64,000 bases of DNA from Umbelopsis ramanniana AG (Eukaryota; Mucoromycota; Umbelopsidomycetes; Umbelopsidales; Umbelopsidaceae): NCBI RefSeq assembly GCF_025399195.1, contig NW_026252088.1:248001-312000 (forward strand). Direction: 5' to 3'. Position 1 is the stretch's first letter; each line of letters starts with the position of its first letter. Position numbers and translations under genes: made by a program. Positions 25,143-36,959 of this stretch are shown here, in pieces. A model generated the notes under the pieces. It saw only the letters and a program-made list of their open reading frames with translations, had not been told where the DNA came from and ran no database searches.

Positions 25143-26682
25143 CTATGTACGAGTCTTCAGTCTATCGTCAAAGACGCTTGCATCCTCAAATAGAACTTTT
25201 GGTCGTAACGGCCACTCTTCAAACTTGCGAGCCACCTCATCAATTTGTTCTACACTCAGCTGTCCTACAAGAATATTAGGGTCGAATGATAGTCGTGATG
25301 TGATGATTTCCGCTCCAGGGCCAAGCGTCCTTGATCAAGTTAGTGACAGTGTTCAGCTTCTTTAATCAAGCCATGTTTGCATCTCAACTTACTTGATAGC
25401 CTTTGAAAGTTTTTGCTTCTTTGTAACAAAGATGTGCCGCAATACGTATTCGAAAACATCCCAATCAGCTGTAATTACAGTTTAGTGTCATGTTGCAGCA
25501 TTAAAGTTTCCAGTTTGAAGTGTACTCACTTTGTATTCTCTTTTCAGCAAGTGGCACAATATTAAGAAGCTTGTAGTCGTTCTACAACAAAGTTCATCAG
25601 TACAACGATAAGTGAGATAACATCATACAAAGCAGTGATATTTACAGGAGGATAAAAGTTTTCGGGATCGGGGGTATTGATGACCGAGATGTCTGCGCTG
25701 GCATCTCGTACGATACTCAGTTTACATCTTGCAGCGTCACCTGGAGGTGCTGCAATTTTCTGGGCCAGGAATATGTTAGTCATAAGCAGCATTTTTGTCG
25801 TCGGCCAAAGCATTGCAATACTCACGACGTAGAGAGATGTGGGGATCCACATGGCCATCTGTATTCGTCCAAGGCTGTGTAATGCCATTTTATTGATAAT
25901 ACAGCCAAATAATTGCGCCATGAGCTGCTCGCCTTTGACACTCTTAGGTATGGTTCCCGTATACAAGATCTCCTTGTGAACTATTGCCCAAGTAAATGTC
26001 ATGTCAGTACGATGACACTGCGTATATCTCGCTAAAGCAAAGTTTACCTTCAGACCAATCTTGGTTTTCTTTGGATCCCAAGATCTTATCTTCTTTCAAT
26101 TTCAAATAGGTCGACCAGTCGTACCCATCAAGATCCATGGCCTCAACAGCACCATCTGACTCCTTTGCGAGTCCCTACATCAAATTTCTCTCCAGGTTAA
26201 CATATGGTCCTCGCTTTCAAAAAATCGTCTGTCCTCTCTGCTTACCGATATATAAGGGAAAAACTTATTATGTGGTTCAAGTGCTATGACCTTTTTAATC
26301 CCTCCGTTGACCAGTGCAGCCGTCCATACACCCACACCTGCAAGTGGTGAACATCGAAAGTCAGCTAGTGAACTCTTTGAAGGAACTTGATATCGAAGTG
26401 GCATATTGGTAAAGAATGTCATATAATACCTGGGTAAAGTTCAACTGCGGTCATCTTTTTGGGGGACTTCAAGTTCAATTCTGCCATTGCTCGGTCTATA
26501 AGAAGAATGAGGTGTTGGAGTCGGTACAGGTGAGGAGGTCAATCGCTAAGTGAAATCTTACCAGCGGTAGAAACACTAACTAGATTCAGGCGAATGGCCG
26601 ACTTGGAGCTCACAGTTGCTTTGAATAGCTTGGGCCATTGCTTAATTGATGGGACATTTGGGACAAGTCTTGATAGTGACAT
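25143..26682 (-). CDS. MTF1: Mitochondrial transcription factor Mtf1 (rRNA dimethylase fold)
   Basis: Nine exons on the minus strand: 26682-26562, 26495-26430, 26337-26246, 26174-26048, 25980-25826, 25759-25646, 25581-25530, 25468-25393, 25329-25143; 329 aa, close to the 341 aa of yeast Mtf1. A SAM-methyltransferase fold is visible: motif I is ELYPGVGVWT and the acidic end of strand 2 is IALEPH. The C-terminal FEYVLRHIFVTKKQKLSKAIKTLGPGA block matches the KsgA/Mtf1/TFB family. Mtf1 partners the mitochondrial RNA polymerase Rpo41 for promoter opening. The N-terminus is basic and hydrophobic, compatible with mitochondrial import. Start chosen at MSLSRL; an upstream in-frame Met at 26826 lies in low-complexity sequence. 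Confidence 0.85.
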
Positions 26683-27024
26683 GTCGAAGTGGATCAATAT
26701 GCTTGGGACTCCTTTGTTCCTAACAATTTTTTTTTTTTTTACAAAGCGGAGTTCCTTACAACAAACGGTAGAGTGAGGAAGAGAACAGATTGTCAAATCT
26801 TTCAACAGTGCTGCAAGCATAGTCATTCTTTGTCTATATGGCTACATATGAACATATCGAACTTGTAGCCATCCAATTTCGCATAATGGTATATTTACCG
26901 TTTACGATGTTTGGAAATCTTTTGTTTTATCGCACATGAGTTAGGTGGAGGGATTTTCTATTCTACATTGCTATTGGTATATTAATTATATTAAGTGATT
27001 ACATGGTGTCCCTGGTTATTAATG
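26683..27024. other. Intergenic, nothing recognised
   Basis: Short AT-rich spacer between two minus-strand genes, with a run of twelve or more T (about 26729-26740). It holds the Mtf1 promoter and the NTAQ1 3' flank. Confidence 0.5.
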
Positions 27025-28010
27025 TTAGTTACTGAAGTCGGATCTGCAGTAAGTGAAAAACTCGATTTCACTCAGTATAGTTCCGTATTTGTCTGAGTCG
27101 CCGTTCTGTGTCATGTCAATGTATCTATCCAGATTCATTTGTACACCTAGAAAAAAAAAGATGGCTTAGTACATTAGCTGAGAATTAGAAATCAAAGGGC
27201 GAGAACTACTAAAGTACCTGGGATGCAAATGGCTTTGTAAGTTGGTGGTGCCATGATATATTCTCCATCTTGGAGCTAGGGCGGCGGGTCATTGTTAAAT
27301 CACTATACCATTATCTAATGTCCATCTCCATGATCACCTTACCATGTGCGACCGATCAGACGCAAAATATCGAAGAAAATTCCTGCACGGGATTAGGCGA
27401 AACCATCTGCACTAGGTTATCAGACGATGATCGTCGAATCGTACTTGCTCAGATCGAACGTACCTTTTGAATGCGCTTGCTAAATCTATATTAGGGCGAA
27501 ATGTTCGTGAAATATAGTCACGAAAAGGCGTTGGAAATGGTAGGCGACTGTCGAAGTCATATACGATACTATCAAGAGTATGTGTTCAGCGTGGCTCGGT
27601 GTACAAAGTCATGTTCTTCATGGTGCTGCGTTACACTTACCCATCAGTACCGTCTCCCACGCATTGCAGCAGGATAACATGATAGTCCTTGACAAAGGGG
27701 CGAAGTCAATATACATTTTCATATATTATTGTTGTATTCAGAATACATACCCAAATCACAAAATTCCCTTCGACAGCGCTCGACTGCTCCCAAAGTGGTA
27801 CCTGTACAAAATGTTTTCGTTTAATACAAACTGTTAAATTATTCGTAACACCTTGATATCACATACTCGACGGTCAGGATTGCTGATAAACACCACCAAT
27901 ATGTTATCTATTTCGTTTTCATGTTTTTCCTTGATCCATTCACAGAGCTTGTATATGTTTTCTTCGCAATAGCATCGAGTGTATGCCAGCTCCGAACGGG
28001 GAAAGAACAT
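27025..28010 (-). CDS. NTAQ1: Protein N-terminal glutamine amidohydrolase (NTAQ1)
   Basis: Seven exons on the minus strand: 28010-27867, 27801-27751, 27687-27641, 27568-27464, 27406-27343, 27275-27218, 27146-27025; 196 aa against 205 in human. It aligns along its full length: YTRCYCEENIYKLC, VFISNPDRRVPLWEQ, VIWDYHVILL, VYDFDSRLPFP, FASDRSHM and the C-terminal MNLDRYI. The Cys-His-Asp catalytic triad maps to Cys15, His68 and Asp85. The enzyme deamidates N-terminal Gln to Glu, feeding the Arg/N-degron pathway. Baker's yeast uses the unrelated Nta1 instead, so this is the animal/plant-type enzyme kept in a fungus. Head to head with IMP4. Confidence 0.94.
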
Positions 28011-28171
28011 GAAGAAAAGAAAAGTTTGTCCTTGAAAGTCTGAGCCTGCAGAAAATTCGCAGGATCCGCACGGCAAACACAGTCACAAAAATTTGGCCAA
28101 AGGTGAAGAAAAAAAAAAAAAGTTGGCAGTGACTTTACTAACACCTTCAATACAACCGTTTACATCGCAAC

Positions 28172-29451
28172 ATGGTAAGGCAGCAAACTCTTTCAAAAAC
28201 TTTACTCTCCAGAACGATATGTCTAAGATGCTATTGAATAGATACGAAGAAATACTCGTCTTCGAAGAGAATACCTCTACAGGAAATCCTTGGAATCCAA
28301 GGAACGAGCCACCTTTGAACGAAAGCAACAGATCAAAGAAGCGATTGAACGTATGTGCCGAGCAACGAGTTACAATGTCGATGCAAACCAATATCTAACC
28401 GAAATCACTTTTCTACAGAGGGTAAACCAGTTCCCACTGAGCTTCAAAACACTGGTGACTCCATGAAGGCAGATCTTCCCTTCGACGAGGCTCAAACTGG
28501 TATGTACTGTTGCAAATCAGCAAGTTTACTAAATTCTGGATAGCTAACAACAATTCATATCAAATAGAACCCACTTCCCACGTTGATGATGAATACGCTA
28601 GGGCTGGTATATACGACCCTAAGATTTTGATCACAACTTCTCGAGACCCAAGCAGTCGTCTTCAACAATTTTCAAAGGAAATGCGACTCGTATTTCCCAA
28701 CTCACAGCGTATAAATCGTGGTAACCACGTTATGAAGGAGATTGTGGATGCGTGTAGAGCAAACGAGGTCACAGATTTGGTTATCTTTCACGAGCACCGA
28801 GGTCAACCTGGTAAGAAAAATCACCTTTTGCAGAGGAAATCGGTTCGATTCGTACAATTTGTCTAACTGGTAATACCCTTAGACGGTATGGTGGTTTGTC
28901 ACTTCCCATATGGCCCAACTGCATACTTTTCATTGCATAACGTTGTGCTTCGACACGATATCAAAGACCAAGGCACCGTGTCTGAAGCATTCCCTCACCT
29001 CATCTTCCACAACTTCAATTCCAAGCTCGGACACAGAGTAAGCTTTATTACGATTACAATGTCACAATAGCCCTATTGAAATGGATGACTGACTATCCGG
29101 CCACAACAGGTAACCAACATCCTCAAATACCTCTTCCCTGTTCCAAAGGAAGATAGCAAGCGAGTGATGACATTTTCAAATGATAGTGATTTCATATCAT
29201 TCCGACACCATGTATTTGTCAAGACTGGTCATAAGGATGCTCAGCTGGCTGAAGTTGGCCCTAGATTTGAAATGCGATGTAAGTTAAGCTTTGAGAGAAT
29301 GAAAACTACATTTATTCCCCTGATATCTAATGGCTCTCTCTCCTCTATAGTATATGAAATTAAGCTTGGAACTGTCGATCTTACCGATGCCGATTCAGAA
29401 TGGCACCTTACACCATTCACCAGAACTGCCCACAAGAGGGTTCAACTTTAG
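28172..29451 (+). CDS. IMP4: U3 snoRNP protein Imp4 (Brix domain)
   Basis: Seven exons: 28172-28174, 28242-28350, 28419-28499, 28568-28810, 28883-29037, 29110-29278, 29351-29451; 286 aa against 290 in yeast. Exon 1 is only the ATG; splicing to 28242 gives [16 protein letters not shown], matching the conserved Imp4 N-terminus. The Brix domain includes [54 protein letters not shown], and ends [18 protein letters not shown]. Imp4 binds U3 snoRNA with Mpp10 and Imp3 in the nucleolar SSU processome for 18S rRNA maturation. 161 bp separate its start codon from NTAQ1, on the opposite strand. Confidence 0.95.
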
Positions 29452-29705
29452 AATTGCTTATATATTCACTGAACTTGATTATTTTTTGATATACATTCGC
29501 CTCCATGTAATTGTTCTCACTCACTTCAACCCCTTTTTCCATCACTCATGTCCGCAATCAATACCATAAAACCCTCCACACGAGTTTTATCTAAATTGAA
29601 GTGAATGCCGAGGAATGGATGTTTGTGTTTCTTTCATATTGTATTTTTCTACAGCATATACAGACAAATATACAGGTTGTCGCGAACGACATGTTGTACA
29701 AGCAC

Positions 29706-31235
29706 TCAATAGATTGCATCGGTAATGAATTGAGTGACAAGTTTGATCGTGGTGACGGAGCCATCATCCATTTCTAGGAGATACTCATGCCAAGGTGGCC
29801 ATATGCGAACTAGTTGGCTTTGATTGAACCGTGCGCGCATGGGTTGGCTTAGTGAAGAGTTGACGAAGGAAAAGTAAATGACTTGGGGATTGGTATCGAC
29901 ATCATCGCTTTCAGCCGGAGACCATGTAACTTGGTTGTCGTCTTGCAAATTATTTTCTGCCGCCGACACATGCTTCCACACAACTTCTTCTGGAGGCTCT
30001 TCAATACGTATGCATTCTGTATAGACCAAACCTTTGTCGTCCATTATATTCACAATTCGAAAAAGTTGCGTGTTAGGGTATATGGGTCCCAAGAAAGCTA
30101 CGGACCCCAGTTGTGCCACTATATGAACCAGTGGTGAGTAAATGAGTCGACACCATCGGGAGAACAAATACAAGATGACTTACTGTAGCCACGAACATCC
30201 GTATCCCACTGGTTGTGAGCGTGTTGATCTTCTTCAAGCAATTTCTTTGCCTTCATACTCAGTCCATTTCTATCATACAAAAGCAACCATGAGAATTGCG
30301 TTGAAAATCACAGTAAAACCATACTACGCATCAAATTACTCTACTAGTGTAATCTTTTCATGGCTGTCGCTTGATATCTGATTATGTTTGCGCTTTGAAG
30401 TGTCGGACTTGGTGCTTGAATTTAGAACAGAGAATGCAGTCGACTTGGAGGAAATAAAAACAGGTGCTTTAGGTATAAATGTGGGTGGTGCAGCTAGAGA
30501 GAGGGCCGATGCTACGTTCTGCTTTGGCAATAATTCAGCATCGGATCCTGATACGCATGTTTCAAGGTTATTCAGCTTCTTAGATCTTGATTTTAGGTCG
30601 TGGCCATTCGATACTCCTTCGTCTTTCAGGTCGTCAAACTCAACGTTGTGATTATCAAAGTCGTCAGAAGAGAGGCGTGGTGAGATATCTCCCAAAATGC
30701 TACTATAGCTGCTATTATCGTCTATGTCATCTCGAGAATTCGCTATTTGAGAAAAGAGAGCTTGTTCACGGAAATTGCTAGGTTGCGGTGCTAAATCTTC
30801 CTCATCCTGGCTGAACTCCCCTATGGACCAACAGCCACTAGTATCAATTGCATCTTGTACCGTTTGCTGACTGTATTCATCCATTATTTCTCTGCTTTCA
30901 TTTTTCACAATATCGGTGTCGTTACCATCATGCAAGGGTATTTGGTCCGAATAGGGGCTTGCTTGGCTTCCTTCGCCATGGTCGGGATTCTCCTTCCAAT
31001 CACGTTGACTAGTAGAGAGCGTTTTCGAATCGAATTTAGAGGATCTTTCTTCTACATTATAGCTCTGTATAGTGGCATTGTCCTCGCTGCTCGTTTCCTG
31101 GGATGCCAGAGTCAGTAGCCATTTGTCCCCAGTTGGCATGAGAATACTGAAAACGCGACAATTTTTCGACGCGCCCTCCGGTTTTTGTAAATTTACCACC
31201 GTCACGCTGGACCACTTGCACCTCAGCCTTGCCAT
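29706..31235 (-). CDS. Unrecognised nuclear-type protein, weakly SPIDR-like, divergent to EME1
   Basis: Three exons on the minus strand: 31235-30340, 30269-30184, 30118-29706; 464 aa (or 432 if translation starts at Met 31139, MPTGDKWLL). The first 290 residues are hydrophilic, Ser/Asp-rich and probably disordered, with CWSIGEFSQDEEDLAP. The C-terminal 150 residues look folded and end VRIWPPWHEYLLEMDDGS. The IWPPW block followed by a Val-rich strand recalls VRIFPPWQ in the homologous-recombination scaffold SPIDR, but similarity is short and I would not name it on that basis. Its position next to EME1, sharing a promoter, makes a DNA-repair role an attractive guess. The 31235 start is only 16 bp from the EME1 start; the 31139 start leaves 112 bp and seems more realistic. 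Confidence 0.55.
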
Positions 31236-31251
31236 TTACAATTCAGAGTCA

Positions 31252-33078
31252 ATGCCACCCGAGCGGGTCAATGGTGTATCCCCAATCAAGCTTTTCTCTG
31301 ATGGTAGCTCGGAAGGTTTACCTTCACCTGAAGCACTGAGGGCGGTCCTCTTCTCCGAGCAATCACTTTCACAACCTAAAACCCCCAGCAAGAGTTCATT
31401 CGCCCACGCAAACGTCATAATACTAGACGATACTCCTCCAAGTCCAAAAGGCAAAAGAATATCTTCCCTTACTACGCTTCAATGTGAGAGTACCACCACT
31501 GTGTGTAATAGTCAAGACTCAGTAGACGAGAATCTCTCAAAATTTGTTGTCAATCCGCAGCCCGTAGGTCCAGCTTTTCCAATGCGTTAAATTTTATTTG
31601 CTCAAGATCACTTAACCTAATTACTGCGCTGTGCAGAGATCATTGTCTAAAATACTAGAATCTATAGCTGAAAGTGCGAATGACACCGAATCTGAAAGTA
31701 AGTCCGGAAGCAAAAGGAAAGGAAAGCGAAAACTTGAGGGCAATGAGGCTGGATCCAGTCAGAAAGAATTGAAAGAGCAGACACGATTGGAAAAGAAGCG
31801 GGAACGAGAAATGGCGAAAGTACGTAATGACTATGCAGACAATCCTTGTATATGATTGGGTGCTAATGCCGTTGTTTTAATAGGCACAAAAGGAAGCGGA
31901 AAAGAGGAAACTCAAGGAATTGAAACAGGCAAATGCTCTTCGCAGTGCGTCAAAGGACACTCTCCATGACACCATTCTATGCCTAGAAAAAACACTCTAT
32001 GGTTCTGAACTTGGAGAGGCTATCAAATCTCAATTCATAGGAAAAGCAGCTGAAATTGTTGAGATAGAGGATGACGTTCAATATACCATACGATGGCAAA
32101 CGAAGACCAAAGCAGAATGGGATAGTCTTTCTCAAAGTTTTATACCTTTTGAAAACAAAAAGACCACTATTGTCAAGAACAGACATGTGGCTTTGTGGAT
32201 GAACATGCAGCGATTCACAATTATGATTCAAAACGAAGACCTCATCCCAACCTTGGCTGGAATTAAGGCACAGCAAGCTGGCTCTCAAGTTGTGCTGATT
32301 GTAGAAGGTTTACAAAAATACTATAGAGATCAAAAGAACCATCGATCAAGAGCGTTCCAGAACTCAGTACTGAAAGGTATAGCTGAAGAATTTGGAGAGC
32401 AACGCAGTAGACCCGCCACCTCGAAGAAGCCACGCACCTCTAAAACCGATTGGATTGCGGATGGGCCCGATAAAAATACCATAGAAGATATCATGCTCTC
32501 ACTTCAACTGAGCGAGAAAATCATGATTGTACATACTGCTAATATTACAGAGACTGCTTCATGGATAGCGTCGTTTTCAGCTACTATGGCGACAACTAAT
32601 GCGTATGTTTTCTTCCTTGTTTGGTATTTAAGCGCTTTTGCCTTATACGATATTAATTTTAAATTATGGCAGATCGTCAGAATTACTGGATTTTTACATG
32701 GACGTTCGGGCTAAGTCAGGGATTGATTCAACGGACACATGGCTAAAGATGCTTCAAAATATTCAAAAGTGCACTGACGCCGTTGCCAAAGCCATTGTAC
32801 AAGAATACCCCACCGTGTACTCACTTTATGACGCCTACACGAAAACTCAATCGGTTGAAGAGGCTGAGATGCTCTTGGCTGATATCGAGGTAATGAATTG
32901 ACGATACTCCATGACGATAGAATTGAGGCCGTGCTCATCAAGGCTTTTGTTTCCTTTTTTTTTAATTCAGGTACAACGGTCAGTCATTACCAATCGGGAT
33001 CGTTTCGTGAACAAAGCCATGTCCAAAAAGATTTACAGCATCCTCATGTCGGACGACAATAAACTGGTGATATCATGA
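31252..33078 (+). CDS. EME1: Eme1/Mms4, non-catalytic subunit of the Mus81 structure-specific nuclease
   Basis: Five exons, 31252-31563, 31637-31819, 31884-32602, 32673-32889, 32971-33078; 512 aa. The N-terminal 150 residues are disordered (includes VIILDDTPPSP, a possible SUMO-interaction or phosphorylation patch). A Lys/Glu-rich helix precedes an ERCC4-type nuclease fold without the GDXnERKXXXD active site, as in Eme1. The C-terminus has SSELLDFYMDVRA, DTWLKMLQ and TDAVAKAIVQEYPTVYSLYDAY, the Eme1 helix-hairpin-helix region. Mus81-Eme1 cuts replication forks and recombination intermediates. The donor at 31564 rather than the later gttaaa is required to keep frame. Confidence 0.88.
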
Positions 33079-33503
33079 GCCGCGAATTCATCGGCGAAAA
33101 AAATTCCTTGTCATCCTCGCCGAGCCCATCCATGTGTAAATACAACCAAGTTCCACAAGACCGATATGTACATTCTCCTAATTCATAATGAACGCGTAAA
33201 GTAATGAAAAATATTTGTTTCCCTAACATATTCAATGACTAAACATTGGTTGACAACGGCCTATAATTGAATGTGAATTTTATATTCGTATCATTCTAAC
33301 AGTGTAGCCTACAAAAAAATAGAAACGGGGGAGATAATAACAGGGGGGTTCCAGGTGAAGAAGTGGGTATAAGTACATGTTGGGAGGTTTACGTTTGCTG
33401 GTCGCAACGGAAGCGAAATGAACGTCTTCCATCATAATTGGCAGTCGTCACCCAAGGATGATTCAAGCATTGTACAGTCTCATTTTGTTTCCTTTGGCGA
33501 TGC
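33079..33503. terminator. Convergent intergenic region EME1/PEX5
   Basis: 3' flanks of two convergent genes. AT-rich with A runs and a small GGGG tract near 33343-33348. No gene recognised, and no specific terminator motif can be defined. Confidence 0.4.
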
Positions 33504-36203
33504 TCAAAAGTCATAAATTCCTCGAAAGGCTTCCAAGTTTCTACCGTCGCAATGAGCAGCCAGATCTTGTCGATTCATCCTATAGAAAAGGAAGGAAGGT
33601 GTTACAAGACGTGAAAACTTTAAAAATAAAAATAAAAATAGAAAAACCCTAACCAAGCCCTACTTACATAAACATGACCATTCGAAGGCTGTCCCAAACG
33701 TTATCTGACATTCCACCAGGAACCGTATATTGATTACCGTTCTCATCGATCAAAGGAGTGTCGGTGGCTGTGGATTCACTGGATTGTTGCAAAGCCAAAG
33801 CTGTTAATAGATGTTCAGCAGCCTCCTTGTGTTGCCCCAAATTGATGCAACTGATGGCCAGATTGTATCGCGCACGAATGTAGGAAGGGTTAATTTCGAG
33901 AGCATTGAAGTATGCGTCAATGGCAGCCGAGGTTTCATGGGAATTAGCAAGAGTTGCACCAAGCTTATTCCACAAAAGATAATCCTAAATGAGAGAGAAA
34001 TTATACAAGTTTAGATTTTTTTATACCATTAAAATTGACCAATCACCCAGACCATTTTGAGTTGGATTTACCTGTGGTCGGCTGGCAAGAGCAGCCTTGA
34101 AGCAGTCTACAGCCTTTTGATATTCCTCAGACACATTGAACAGAACTCCAAGACCGACTTGCACATCAGCATCCATTTCTTCACCAGGAGACGATCGTGC
34201 GGCTTCCAGGAACAAATCGGTAACAAACGCGTGTCGGTCAGCACCCACCATCTTGCCCTTGAGTCCATGTGATCTGGAAATGTGCTTGTATTTTTCATTG
34301 TTCTGCAACCATGCCTCTAAGCAATCATATGCATCTGCTCGGCAATTTTCGTTGGTGTAGCTGACAGCCAGAGCCAGCCAGGCATCAAGCAAAGTGGGGT
34401 CCATGGACACGGCTTTGCGCAGGGCGGCAATGGCTGCACCATCTCGTTCATTTTCCTGTTGTCGGAAACCAAGTTGCTGCCATGAAGAGGCATCAGATGG
34501 GTTAAGCTGTAATTTGGCTTCCAGCGCCAGAATAGAATCGCTCAAGTTGTGTGCGTGATTTACATCGATAGGCATGGCTCTTGATAGATATGGGTTGGTG
34601 GGGTGGAAACCATATTCATCAAACTCGGGATTACTGGCTCTGTATCCTAGACCTTGATCAGGCTTGTACTTTTCCCAATCTTTTTGCATGCCTTCCCATT
34701 CAGCATCTTGTGCCGTTTTGAGATGAGCGATGTTGGCATGGTATTGTTGAACCCAGTCTTGAAATTCAGTACCTTTGGCAAAGGCTTCCTCCATTTGTGC
34801 AGCATTGACAGGGTCGTTGGTGAACTCGGTTGCCCAGTCATCAGGGACATTGATAGGGTCAGCGACAGTGTTTACAGGTCCCGAAGTCGAAGTGAAATCT
34901 TCGACCCATCCACGTTCAGCTCCTTTGGCAAATTCCTCAGACCACATGTTACCATCCTTCGCACCTTGCGACGTTCCTTGGTTGAACTCACTGGCCCAAT
35001 TACCGGATGTTTCGCCGCCAGCAAACTCGGATGCCCATGAAGATTCTCCATTAGCAGGAACCACTTTGCTTCCTTCAATGGATACTTCACTATCCCTAAG
35101 TTGTCGCATAAACTGCAGGAAATTGGAGCTTTTGAATTTTGGGTTGGACTCCATATCAATGGATTCTAACAGCATGCCAGCTGTCTTAGCGAGAGCTTCT
35201 TTTTCACTTCCAGCTACGATATTCTCGGTCTCTTGCTTGGAAAACTCGGCGGCCCAAGAGTCTTCTTGATTCGCAAACTCGGTTTCCCAATCAACTGCCG
35301 CACCTGGGGATTGGACATAAATGGTTACTATGGCTGATTGTAATGTGTCTATACTTCCAACAAAAATAATTCAACTTGCCATGATGTGCCTCATCAAATG
35401 CTCGTTCAAATGCCTCTAATTCTTTGGGTGCCAGTGTATGGTTATGTGATTGCTGGAAATTATCAAAATCCTGTTGCCAACAATGAGGGCCTAAACGGAG
35501 TTCGTAAGCAACAATCAAATCAAATTGTATCCCGCCAAAAAAATTCCCAAGGTCCACCACCCACCCCCGCTCGTGCGAGCCTTTACGAACGGATGCCATA
35601 AACTCTCAATGCTTACCATGTTGATGCTGATGCTCACACATATGATGAGAAAAATGTTGTTGAAATGCATTATCGAATTCTTCCATTTGATGTCGGTCGT
35701 TCATGATAACGGGTTGTTCTCGCATGAAGTCAGTTGCCCATTCAGGAGCCTCCGTCATACCAGGATGAATGTTCTCCAGTTCCTTGCCAAGCTCACTGAA
35801 TTCAAATCGATTATGTGGGCCCTTTTCCAATGCTTCGTCCCGAAAGAACTCCTCTGTTAACTGATGCACGTGAAATTGCGTTTAGGAAACTCATCATCGT
35901 CAAGCACATCGCCTTTTTAATCCTTCCATAGTCTTACCTGAGAGCCACCCATGGGTCTCGTTTGATTTCTCGAGCGAAACGCCGAACGTGAGCTTTCGCC
36001 AGCTCTATCTTGTACAAAGCGGTCCTAACATGAAAGATGGGGATTCCGTTTGTTAACAAAGGGATTCGCAGTCATACTGCAAGATCTTTCTGAATTGGTA
36101 CCTGTTGTAGCGAGCGATCCTGATGAAATTGCTTCATGAGTCCTGCCATAGGATTCGATGGGCCGCACTCGGCCCCATTGCCAGCTAATGGAGAGAAAGC
36201 CAT
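33504..36203 (-). CDS. PEX5: Pex5, peroxisomal PTS1 import receptor
   Basis: Seven exons on the minus strand: 36203-36102, 36024-35938, 35860-35617, 35490-35380, 35303-34072, 33984-33668, 33579-33504; 722 aa. The N-terminus MAFSPLAGNGAECG places a single conserved Cys at residue 13, the site for Pex4-dependent ubiquitination during receptor recycling. About ten W-x-x-x-F/Y motifs follow (WATDF, WQQDF, WETEF, WAAEF, WASEF twice, WSEEF, WVEDF, WATEF, WVQQY), the Pex14/Pex13 docking elements. The C-terminal half is TPR repeats (SWQQLGFRQQENERDGAAI, WNKLGATLANS...A..AYFNALEINPSYIRARYNLA) that bind the SKL-type signal. The intron at 35379-35304 uses a GC donor. Confidence 0.95.
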
Positions 36204-36959
36204 ATTGGAAGACGAGTTAAAGCTGTCGTTGCTCGAGTAAGCGCTTTTTTGTTTCTGACTAATGGCACGTGAATCAGTATTTCTTTGGCACTCTTGCGGA
36301 GTACCTATGGTAGTTTGGCCAATGAAAATGGTCAGTCAAACGTACCAGCAATAATTCAACTTAGAACCTTTCGATCCAATGCTTGGCTGATAAAGGGTCA
36401 AATAACATAAGCACACTTACGGATAAATGGCATGTAGTTGTACGCGCAGCATGGATGTGGAACTGCATGACCTCAAACAATTTCCCAGATATTTCCAGAA
36501 GCCCACCGCTTTACTTCGGTATGTTTTGACCGAGCAATACCTCTTTATGGGAATAAGAGAATATAGGATCACCTCCATCCGAAAATAGCTGTATTTACTT
36601 CTATCGAAAATTGCCATGGAATTTTCTAAGAGGGGTCCTTGCATTTTTGTTGGGAGCCACGTTTTTTTTTGCGTTACAACCGTAGAGTGTATTCGATTCA
36701 AGGCAAGACATACAACTCATCTGTACGTATGGCTACAATGTGGTGCAGTTCTGCCTTATGTTTTGGCGTGCCAGCATTTTTGAAAATGGTATAAAAAAAT
36801 ATGGTTGCATTCATTTACTTGTATACTAAGGTAAGGCATATGATGAAAGGTGACATTTCAGTCAAAAAAAAAAGGGCATTTAAATATCTACATCTACATT
36901 CCGTTGTCAGTCGTAACAGCGACCTAAAGCTATGACTGCAAGGTAAGAACTTGTTCAGG
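36204..36959. other. Intergenic, PEX5 promoter side
   Basis: PEX5 upstream region and 3' flank of the WWE gene. The longest open frames are not conserved-looking. A 10-nt A run is at about 36865-36874. Nothing further recognised. Confidence 0.5.

Noticed and set aside
31564-31590. Extension of EME1 exon 1 to the GTTAAA donor at 31585
   Set aside because: It would put exon 2 out of frame. The GTAGGT donor at 31564 keeps phase 0 into RSLSKILES.
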